Origin: CAZYPH01 sp964649095
GTDB lineage: Bacteria; Bdellovibrionota; UBA1018; UBA923
NCBI GenBank assembly: GCA_964649095.1
Contig: CAZYPH010000087.1
Location: 1-10,084 of the forward strand
Reading direction: 5' to 3'
DNA length: 10,084 bases
Shown: positions 1 through 5,658 of the stretch, in pieces
Layout: each line of letters opens with the position of its first letter
Numbering within the stretch: the first letter of the stretch is position 1
Made by a program: the position numbers and the translations under genes
The notes under the pieces: model-generated
Database searches by the model: none
The model's input: only the letters and a program-made list of their open reading frames with translations
Told to the model about the DNA's origin: nothing

Positions 1-50
1 GTACGCGGTGCATAATGATCTTTAAATAGAAGTAATTTTATATCTTTCAC
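1..50 (-). CDS. Probable N-terminus of a divergent gene, cut by the window edge
   Basis: On the minus strand a GTG at 50-48 opens a frame that runs off the window without a stop, reading M-K-D-I-K-L-L-L-F-K-D-H-Y-A-P-R. An AGGGG Shine-Dalgarno-like stretch lies at 60-56, five bases before the GTG. The same frame has a TAG at 74-72, so GTG is the only reasonable start. The peptide has a natural protein composition, with a basic/hydrophobic start, but only 16 residues are visible and no family can be assigned. A second possibility is the ATG at 13-11 in another frame, which has no ribosome binding site. Confidence 0.45.
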   Translation of the reverse strand, partial: MKDIKLLLFKDHYAPR

Positions 51-111
51 AGAAACCCCTGCAGATTTAGCCTAATCCCTACGCTTACGGTATTCAATAG
101 ATCAGCACAAT
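51..111. promoter_or_regulatory. Divergent intergenic region, probable two-way promoter
   Basis: These 61 bases separate the putative leftward gene from the rightward 112-1845 gene, so promoters for both should lie here or overlap the coding ends. The best leftward candidate is TTGAAT (97-92), a 17-base spacer and TAGGCT (74-69). It matches consensus at 4/6 and 3/6 positions and is weak. For the rightward gene only poor -10-like words (around 91-99) are visible. No sigma-54 GG-N10-GC element and no clear operator palindrome were seen. Confidence 0.3.
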
Positions 112-1845
112 ATGTCGATGAGCTCTTTGATGAAGAGCATCAAAAAGCAATTAGTATTGGTACATGAGGTCGCGGAGGCTGATGTGTTTAAAAAAACACT
201 GTTGAGCCGTCTAAATAATTTTAATGTACATGAGATACATTTTCATGATGTGCCCACAAACGACGTAGATTGGAAGGCCACCCTTTCTAAATGTGATGCA
301 GTTTTACTTTTGCATAAATCATCTCATGTCGAATTGTTGCCTCAGCAGATTCGTAAACTATACGAACATATGCCAATTATTGTGGCGTCAGAAGTTTGGT
401 CGTTGGGTAATTTTCTAGATAAAAAAATTCCTGCTCAGGGTTTTATTGAACAGTCTAAAGGGGTTGATGCTGTACTACATTTGATTGAAAGCACAGTGGG
501 GGGCGTTGTTCTTAAGCCAGCTGATGAAGTTTTATCACAGTCTAATTTAATCGAGTTTAGCCAGCCCATTGCTTTTGGAGGAGCCGCGTCAGTAGTCATG
601 CCGGCAAATCCATCTACTGGCACCTTTAAGCCTGTAAATGAGACGGCACATTCTTCGGTTGGAAGTATTTCATTTGCGTCTGATGCTGCTGTCGCTGCTG
701 ATGCGCCAATGGCTGAAATAAATTTGTCACTTGAGCCGGTGCTTGAAACAACGGTGGAACCGCCGTTAGATCCGATTGCTATACAGTCTGACTCCCCCGT
801 GGATGCTCCTATCTCGTCGGAATCTTCGATTGCCGTTAGTGATAGTCCTGTCATCGTGCTTTCAACTGATTCCGGAGATTCAGCGCAACCCGTCGCCTTG
901 TCGGAAAGCATTAAAGAACAAACGGAATCTGGATTTGATTTGCCCTACCTCAACGCTCAGCATGATCGTTCTGAGCCGCAAAACATAATTATTGAGAATA
1001 AACAGAGTGAATCAATGACCGACTCCGTCACTCCGTCGCCATTGGCGGCGCCTACTTTTAATACTGATGTTGATACGTTAAAAAAATATTTGAACATGCG
1101 AGAGCAAGACGCTGCAGTGCTCTCGGCACAGTTAGGGTATGCAAAACAAGAGATTGAAAAACTAGAAGATACGATTAAACGAAAAACGTATGAAAATGAA
1201 GATCTCTATCATCAGCTGACCTCGCTCAAAGAAAAAGTGCAGCAGCAGGAACAAGAAATTAGTCACTTAAGTCGTCGTAACGATGATCAGTTAGACGAAG
1301 TACACAAAACTCTAAAAATCAAAAATGATCGCGTACGGTTTTTAGAAGAACGTCTTGCGAGTGCTCAAGACCAGTATGAAAAATTAAAAGATCGTGTGCG
1401 CTTAGATATTCGAAAAATTCGGGTACGAGAGCGCGAGCTTGAGAGTAAGCTCGAGATTCTCAAACGTGATAGTGAAACGTTGATTTCGGCCCGAGAAAGC
1501 AAGATTCTAGAGTTGAAGCGCAAAATCGATTTATTGGAGTTTAACTTCGATGTTCTAATCGACAAAAACGAACAAGAACGTAACAATACGCATGAAGCGC
1601 AAGCGAAATTAGAAAAACTAAATCTAATTTTAAAACAAGCATTGGGTTCGTTTGATCAGGCGATACTCAGTAAGCAAGTGGCAGGTGCTCAAACAAGCGG
1701 TGGTGACCTAAGTACTTCTGTTTCTGGGGCTTCAGAGTCTGTCGTTATACCGACGGCTGGTGAAAAAACCCGTGGCAATTTATCGGTCGAGCGGGAGCAT
1801 CCGTTTGATCTTGATATGATGCCAGATAAAAAGCAGGTCTCATAA
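112..1845 (+). CDS. Pseudo-receiver / long coiled-coil protein, possible signalling scaffold
   Basis: I do not recognise a named gene. The 577-residue product has three parts. Residues ~12-128 have the alternating beta/alpha pattern of a response-regulator receiver (hydrophobic strands LVLV, AVLLL, PIIVAS), but the phosphorylation residues look replaced: His18-Glu19 where the acidic pair should be, His68 at the phospho-acceptor position, and FIEQ where the K-P motif should be. Residues ~130-320 are low-complexity Ser/Ala/Pro/Asp/Glu, a likely disordered linker. Residues ~322-508 are a highly charged heptad-rich coiled coil with a basic stretch near 428-445 (R-K-I-R-V-R-E-R). The tail is again Ser/Gly/Thr rich. 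There is no signal peptide or membrane segment, so it is probably cytoplasmic. No ribosome binding site precedes the ATG at 112. Met3 (118) or Met7 (130) could be the true start, since the folded part begins only at about residue 12. It is followed 13 bp later by a GGDEF gene, which suggests a shared c-di-GMP signalling role (inference). Confidence 0.75.
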   Translation: MSMSSLMKSIKKQLVLVHEVAEADVFKKTLLSRLNNFNVHEIHFHDVPTNDVDWKATLSKCDAVLLLHKSSHVELLPQQIRKLYEHMPIIVASEVWSLGNFLDKKIPAQGFIEQSKGVDAVLHLIESTVGGVVLKPADEVLSQSNLIEFSQPIAFGGAASVVMPANPSTGTFKPVNETAHSSVGSISFASDAAVAADAPMAEINLSLEPVLETTVEPPLDPIAIQSDSPVDAPISSESSIAVSDSPVIVLSTDSGDSAQPVALSESIKEQTESGFDLPYLNAQHDRSEPQNIIIENKQSESMTDSVTPSPLAAPTFNTDVDTLKKYLNMREQDAAVLSAQLGYAKQEIEKLEDTIKRKTYENEDLYHQLTSLKEKVQQQEQEISHLSRRNDDQLDEVHKTLKIKNDRVRFLEERLASAQDQYEKLKDRVRLDIRKIRVRERELESKLEILKRDSETLISARESKILELKRKIDLLEFNFDVLIDKNEQERNNTHEAQAKLEKLNLILKQALGSFDQAILSKQVAGAQTSGGDLSTSVSGASESVVIPTAGEKTRGNLSVEREHPFDLDMMPDKKQVS

Positions 1846-1858
1846 ACTGAATTTATTT

Positions 1859-2500
1859 ATGGCGCATCGGACGATAAAAACAAAATCTACAAAATTTAGT
1901 AATTCCGTCGAAATGCGTCTGCGTTCGTTAGAGGCGTTGCATTCATCCGCTGAACGTAAAATTTCGCGTTACGAGTGGCTTTACGAATTAATTATTCGTG
2001 ATGAGCACACAGATCTTTATAATTATCGTTTCTTATTAATGTGGTTAAACGAACAGTTCGCCAAAATGGAGCAGCTGAAACTACGTACACAACGATCAAG
2101 CGAGTCGTTTGCGTTACTATTTATTGATATTGATCGATTTAAACGCATTAACGACCGTTACGGCCATATTGTGGGTTCAAAACTCTTAAGGCAAATGGGG
2201 CATCTCTTACAGGTACATTTACCAGAGGGTGGCTTTGCTGTGCGTTACGGCGGTGATGAGTTTGTGGTGGTTTTGCCTAAATTTCAGAAAAAAAAGGCCT
2301 TTGATGTGGCTGAAAAAATTCGACAAGATATTGCGTCGACTCCATTTGATGTTGCAGGGCATCGCGTGAAGGTCACGGTAAGTATTGGAATTGCCTTGTG
2401 TCCTACCCATGCTGCTACGGCAGATGAAGCCATTGCCGCGGCTGACCGGGCTATGTATGCCGCCAAAAAGTCCTCACGAAATGCTACGTTTCTAGCCTAA
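1859..2500 (+). CDS. Stand-alone GGDEF diguanylate cyclase
   Basis: This 213-residue protein is essentially one GGDEF domain (residues ~48-213), predicted to join two GTP into cyclic di-GMP. Visible motifs are the metal/substrate segment F-I-D-I-D-R-F-K-R-I-N-D-R-Y-G-H with Asp90, Asp92 and Asn98, and the intact signature R-Y-G-G-D-E-F at 129-135. The late V-S-I-G-I-A motif and the terminal A-A-D-R-A-M-Y-A-A-K-K helix are also present. The RxxD inhibitory site is lost: its Arg and Asp positions are Pro122 and Gly125, so product inhibition through a primary I-site is not expected. The ~45 residues before the domain form a basic, helical lead-in and not a recognisable sensor. Activation must therefore come from a partner, plausibly the coiled-coil protein encoded 13 bp upstream. 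No Shine-Dalgarno sequence is obvious before the ATG. A catalytically silent receptor is less likely because the signature is complete. Confidence 0.92.
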   Translation: MAHRTIKTKSTKFSNSVEMRLRSLEALHSSAERKISRYEWLYELIIRDEHTDLYNYRFLLMWLNEQFAKMEQLKLRTQRSSESFALLFIDIDRFKRINDRYGHIVGSKLLRQMGHLLQVHLPEGGFAVRYGGDEFVVVLPKFQKKKAFDVAEKIRQDIASTPFDVAGHRVKVTVSIGIALCPTHAATADEAIAAADRAMYAAKKSSRNATFLA

Positions 2501-2521
2501 AATTACCGCTGTTATCTGATG

Positions 2522-2550
2522 CTGACTGGCGCCTGGTTTTAATGTATAAG
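2522..2550 (+). promoter_or_regulatory. Candidate sigma-70-type promoter of pyrG
   Basis: CTGACT at 2522-2527 (4/6 to TTGACA) and TATAAG at 2545-2550 (5/6 to TATAAT) are separated by exactly 17 bases. They lie in the 57-base gap before pyrG. The -10 ends seven bases before the pyrG ATG at 2558, so transcription would start at or next to the start codon. No Shine-Dalgarno sequence is present. A chance match in an AT-rich gap remains possible. Confidence 0.38.
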
Positions 2551-2557
2551 TTCAGCA

Positions 2558-4189
2558 ATGAGCAGCAAAAACAATAAACAGAAAAAATTTATATTTGTCA
2601 CTGGCGGTGTACTGTCTTCTATTGGCAAAGGCATAGCCTCATCATCGATTGGTTTGTTGCTTGAACGTCGTGGTCTGAAGTTGACCATGATTAAGATGGA
2701 TCCGTATATCAACGTCGATCCTGGTACGATGAGTCCGTTTCAGCATGGTGAAGTATTTGTCTTAGAAGACGGCGCCGAGTGCGATCTGGATTTAGGGCAT
2801 TACGAGCGTTTTACGAATTGTACTTTATCTCGCAAGAATAATTTTACGACAGGTAAAGTGTACGACACGGTCATTCAAAAAGAGCGTCGTGGTGAGTATT
2901 TGGGAAAAACAGTTCAAGTTATCCCGCATATTACAGATCAGATTAAGTTAAATATTCTAGAGGCCAGTAAAGATGCCGATCTTACGATTGTAGAAGTCGG
3001 CGGCACCGTTGGTGATATTGAGAGCCTGCCATTTTTAGAAGCTATTAGACAATTTCGTGTCGATCTCGGACCTCAAAACGTTTTGTATGTGCACGTAACT
3101 TTAGTTCCTTACATTGGCGCTGCTGGAGAGTTAAAAACTAAACCAACCCAACATTCTGTAAAAGAGTTGCGTGAAATTGGTATTCAACCTGATATTTTGT
3201 TGTGTCGATGTGACCGTGCGTTGCCAAAAGATGCGCGCGAGAAAATTGCGTTATTTTGTAATTTGACCCCGGAGAGTGTGTTTTCTGCGATGGATGTGGC
3301 GTCAATCTATGAAGTGCCTATGAATTTTCATGCAGAGGGGCTGGATGAAGTCATCGTTGAAAAATTGGGCATGTGGACACCTCGGCCTGACCTCAGCGCC
3401 TGGACTACTATGGTCTCTAATTTTAAGTCACCCAAACATACCGTTCAGATCGGTATCGTAGGTAAGTACGTTGATCTTAAAGAGTCGTATAAAAGTTTAG
3501 GCGAGGCCTTAATTCATGCGGGCATTCAGCATAGGGCTAAAATAAATTTAGTTTATATTGATTCGGAAGAGATTGAACGAGGTGAGGCTCGGTCAACGCT
3601 TGATAGTGTGGATGCTATTTTAGTGCCTGGTGGTTTTGGTGAGCGTGGAGTGGAAGGCAAAATAAAAGCAATTGAGTATGCACGGTTAAATAAAAAACCA
3701 TTTTTCGGTATTTGTTTAGGTATGCAGCTTGCCACGATTGAGTACGCGCGAAACGTATGCGGTATAAAAAATGCCTCTAGTTTGGAGTTTGTTGAAAGCT
3801 CAAATCAGAGCAGTACGATGTGCCCTGTGATCTCGGTAATGGAAGACCAAAAGAACGTCACTCAAAAGGGTGGCACGATGCGCCTGGGTGCTTATACATG
3901 CAAAATTAAACCGGGCACAAAAGCATTTGAGATTTATGGTCGTGCCGAGATTTCAGAGCGGCATCGCCATCGTTACGAAGTGAATAATGAATTTCGTAAA
4001 ACCTTAGAAGAGCATGGGTTAGTAGTTTCTGGTACGCACACTTTGAACGGCAATACAGACTTGGTAGAAATGATTGAAGTGAAAGACCATCCTTGGTTCG
4101 TAGCGTGTCAGTTTCATCCTGAGTTTAAGAGTCGCCCGTTAGCGGCTCATCCGCTATTTTCATCGTTTGTTGCGGCTGCGATTAAATAG
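2558..4189 (+). CDS. pyrG: CTP synthase (glutamine-hydrolysing)
   Basis: PyrG converts UTP, ATP and glutamine to CTP, the last step of pyrimidine nucleotide synthesis, in the cytoplasm. The 543 residues match the usual length (about 545). The N-terminal synthetase half starts with F-V-T-G-G-V-L-S-S-I-G-K-G-I, the P-loop-like ATP site with Lys24, followed by the conserved D-P-Y-I-N-V-D-P-G-T-M segment. The class I glutamine amidotransferase half (from about residue 290) has the nucleophile Cys386 in F-G-I-C-L-G-M-Q and the His520/Glu522 pair in H-P-E-F-K-S-R-P, so the triad is complete. It lies 12 bp before kdsA. This pyrG-kdsA pairing is common in proteobacteria, and CTP is the co-substrate for making CMP-KDO. 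The start is chosen because family similarity begins within ten residues of it. Confidence 0.98.
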   Translation: MSSKNNKQKKFIFVTGGVLSSIGKGIASSSIGLLLERRGLKLTMIKMDPYINVDPGTMSPFQHGEVFVLEDGAECDLDLGHYERFTNCTLSRKNNFTTGKVYDTVIQKERRGEYLGKTVQVIPHITDQIKLNILEASKDADLTIVEVGGTVGDIESLPFLEAIRQFRVDLGPQNVLYVHVTLVPYIGAAGELKTKPTQHSVKELREIGIQPDILLCRCDRALPKDAREKIALFCNLTPESVFSAMDVASIYEVPMNFHAEGLDEVIVEKLGMWTPRPDLSAWTTMVSNFKSPKHTVQIGIVGKYVDLKESYKSLGEALIHAGIQHRAKINLVYIDSEEIERGEARSTLDSVDAILVPGGFGERGVEGKIKAIEYARLNKKPFFGICLGMQLATIEYARNVCGIKNASSLEFVESSNQSSTMCPVISVMEDQKNVTQKGGTMRLGAYTCKIKPGTKAFEIYGRAEISERHRHRYEVNNEFRKTLEEHGLVVSGTHTLNGNTDLVEMIEVKDHPWFVACQFHPEFKSRPLAAHPLFSSFVAAAIK

Positions 4190-4201
4190 AAATTAATTTA
4201 T

Positions 4202-5008
4202 ATGAATAAATTAATATATATAGCGGGCCCCTGTGTAATCGAAAGTCAGGACTTGTTGTTTGAAGTCTGTGAGGGTGTTTTAGAATCTATCGCTAAGTCT
4301 AAGCTCGAGGTTGATTATTATTTTAAGGCCTCGTTTGATAAGGCCAATCGTTCCGCTCACGACTCGTTTCGGGGCCCGGGCCTTGAGCGCGGTTTGGCGA
4401 TGTTAGAGAAGGTTCGAGAGCGTTTCTCAGTGCCAATTTTGACCGATGTGCATGAGTCGCATCAATGTGATGTGGTTGCCAGTGTCGTTGATGTGGTGCA
4501 AATTCCAGCTTTTTTGTGTCGTCAGACTGATTTGTTAGTAAGTGCGGCCACTGCTTGTCACAAATACCAACGTCGCTTGAATGTGAAAAAAGCCCAGTTT
4601 TTGGCGCCCTGGGATATGTCGAATGTTGTCGATAAAGTGCATTCCACTGGTTTTGCAAAACAAGCACCAGAGATGTTTTGGTTAACCGAGCGCGGTTCGA
4701 CTTTTGGTTACAACAATCTTGTTGTGGATATGACGAGCATTCCCATTATGAAGCAGTTTGGGGTGCCTGTTGTTTTTGACGCGACGCATTCGGTGCAGTT
4801 GCCCGGAGGCGCCGGCAAAGTTACGGGTGGCCGTCGAGAATTTATCGAACCTTTGACGAAGGCCGCCATCGCCGTCGGAGTTGATGGTTTATTTATGGAG
4901 ACCCACCCTAGGCCATCAGAGGCTAAGAGCGATGCCGCCAACGCCTTTCCACTTCATGACCTAACTGCGTTATTGACGAAATTGCATCGTTTACGGCAGG
5001 CGCTTTGA
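4202..5008 (+). CDS. kdsA: KDO-8-phosphate synthase, metal-dependent type
   Basis: KdsA condenses phosphoenolpyruvate with D-arabinose-5-phosphate to form 3-deoxy-D-manno-octulosonate-8-phosphate, the precursor of the KDO sugar of the LPS core. At 268 residues it is a normal-sized single TIM-barrel enzyme. Family motifs include K-A-S-F-D-K-A-N-R-S, R-G-P-G-L-E, T-D-V-H-E, P-A-F-L-C-R-Q-T-D-L, N-V-K-K-A-Q-F and F-G-Y-N-N-L-V-V-D-M. The start reads I-A-G-P-C-V-I-E-S with Cys11, and the other three metal ligands are present as His196 (D-A-T-H-S), Glu233 (M-E-T-H-P) and Asp244 (S-D-A-A-N-A-F). The enterobacterial metal-free enzyme has Asn at the Cys position, so this one belongs to the metal-dependent class. 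The upstream 12 bases are AT-rich with no Shine-Dalgarno sequence. The gene lies between pyrG and kdsC, in one probable operon. Confidence 0.97.
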   Translation: MNKLIYIAGPCVIESQDLLFEVCEGVLESIAKSKLEVDYYFKASFDKANRSAHDSFRGPGLERGLAMLEKVRERFSVPILTDVHESHQCDVVASVVDVVQIPAFLCRQTDLLVSAATACHKYQRRLNVKKAQFLAPWDMSNVVDKVHSTGFAKQAPEMFWLTERGSTFGYNNLVVDMTSIPIMKQFGVPVVFDATHSVQLPGGAGKVTGGRREFIEPLTKAAIAVGVDGLFMETHPRPSEAKSDAANAFPLHDLTALLTKLHRLRQAL

Positions 5009-5023
5009 GCTGTACGTTTTTTT
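4992..5023 (+). terminator. Weak hairpin plus T-run at the end of kdsA (possible attenuator)
   Basis: TACGGC (4992-4997) can pair with GCTGTA (5009-5014) to give six base pairs, one of them G-U, around an 11-base loop. CG and then seven T (5017-5023) follow directly. The stem is short and the loop large, and the next gene is in the same pathway. If the element works at all, partial termination is more likely than a full stop. Low confidence. Confidence 0.25.
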
Positions 5024-5033
5024 CCTAAGACCC

Positions 5034-5048
5034 CATACTATTGGTATG
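5034..5048 (+). repeat. Inverted repeat covering the kdsC start codon
   Basis: CATAC (5034-5038) and GTATG (5044-5048) are perfect inverted arms around the five-base loop TATTG. After one C/A mismatch, CC (5031-5032) can pair with GG (5050-5051). The right arm contains the kdsC ATG (5046-5048). In RNA this would form a small hairpin that hides the start codon. Confidence 0.5.
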
Positions 5049-5648
5049 AGGTTTCTATCTTCTGCGTCTCGCCTGCGGCTTAAAAATTCCAAATTGTTAG
5101 TTCTAGATGTCGACGGCGTTATGACCGATGCGTCCCTATTATTTGTTGAGGGTACCGGCTGGACAAGAGCTTTTAGCGTCAAAGACGGTTACGGGCTGCG
5201 ACTTTTGATGGGGCCTGGTTTTGAGGTGGCATTATTAAGCGGCGGAGATTCTAAGTCTGTACGAGAACGCTCGCGTTTTTTAGGTGTGCAACATGCCTAT
5301 TTTGGGAATTCGAATAAACTAGATCCGTTTAATGAACTTTTGAAGATTACCAAATGTACACCAGAAGACGTGGTGTACATTGGTGATGATTTGTTTGACC
5401 TCGATGTGCTTCGTTTGGTGGGCTTTTCTGTTACCGTGCCCTCGGCTGTACCTGAAGTAAAAGCTGCGGTCGACTATATTACGCATGAAATTGGGGGGCA
5501 TGGGGCCGTGCGCGAATTGGCTGATTTGATTCGTCATGCAAAAGGATTAAATAATTTAGATTTACATGCCGTCTCTCGCGGAATAAACGCCAGCATTCTG
5601 AGTGCAACCCCTAAAAGTACTTCAGCTGTGATTGCCGACAAAGAATGA
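5046..5648 (+). CDS. kdsC: KDO-8-phosphate phosphatase (HAD superfamily, YrbI type)
   Basis: KdsC removes phosphate from KDO-8-phosphate to give free KDO, the step after KdsA. The 200-residue cap-less HAD protein shows motif I D-V-D-G-V-M-T-D with nucleophile Asp21 and acid/base Asp23, the family K-D-G-Y-G-L-R segment, and motif II Ser65 in L-L-S-G-G-D-S. Motif III Lys91 and motif IV G-D-D-L-F-D with Asp114/Asp115 follow, and then the KdsC-specific tail G-G-H-G-A-V-R-E. The Arg normally seen in motif II (S/T-G-R) is Gly here. About 35 residues follow the conserved tail, somewhat more than usual. The ATG is the only in-frame Met before motif I. It has no Shine-Dalgarno sequence and sits in a small inverted repeat. 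kdsD, often next to kdsC, is missing. KDO phosphatase is by far the best reading because kdsA precedes and lpt genes follow. Confidence 0.93.
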   Translation: MRFLSSASRLRLKNSKLLVLDVDGVMTDASLLFVEGTGWTRAFSVKDGYGLRLLMGPGFEVALLSGGDSKSVRERSRFLGVQHAYFGNSNKLDPFNELLKITKCTPEDVVYIGDDLFDLDVLRLVGFSVTVPSAVPEVKAAVDYITHEIGGHGAVRELADLIRHAKGLNNLDLHAVSRGINASILSATPKSTSAVIADKE

Positions 5649-5653
5649 GTGGG
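5647..5653 (+). promoter_or_regulatory. Ribosome binding site deciding the lptC start
   Basis: A GAGTGGG purine run overlaps the kdsC stop codon (5646-5648) and ends five bases before ATG 5659. It supports ATG 5659 over the in-frame TTG at 5632, which lies inside kdsC and has no comparable signal. Confidence 0.45.
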
Positions 5654-5658
5654 TAGTG

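Noticed and set aside
435..911. Long minus-strand open frame (158 codons) opposite the coiled-coil gene
   Set aside because: It lies opposite the Ser/Ala/Asp low-complexity linker, and its Ser/Thr/Gly-rich translation mirrors that repetitive codon use. It has no family resemblance, and the forward frame is clearly coding.
2501..2545. Terminator after the GGDEF gene (ACTGG/CCTGGT region followed by TTTT)
   Set aside because: The possible stem at 2525-2537 needs two wobble pairs and a three-base loop, and it coincides with the better promoter-like spacing for pyrG.
4323..4667. Minus-strand open frame (114 codons) opposite kdsA
   Set aside because: kdsA is fully supported by conserved motifs throughout. 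The antisense translation has no recognisable features.
5632..5658. TTG start for lptC inside the kdsC 3' end
   Set aside because: The nine extra residues are not hydrophobic or basic in a useful way. ATG 5659 has a GAGTGGG site and places the membrane anchor close to the N-terminus.
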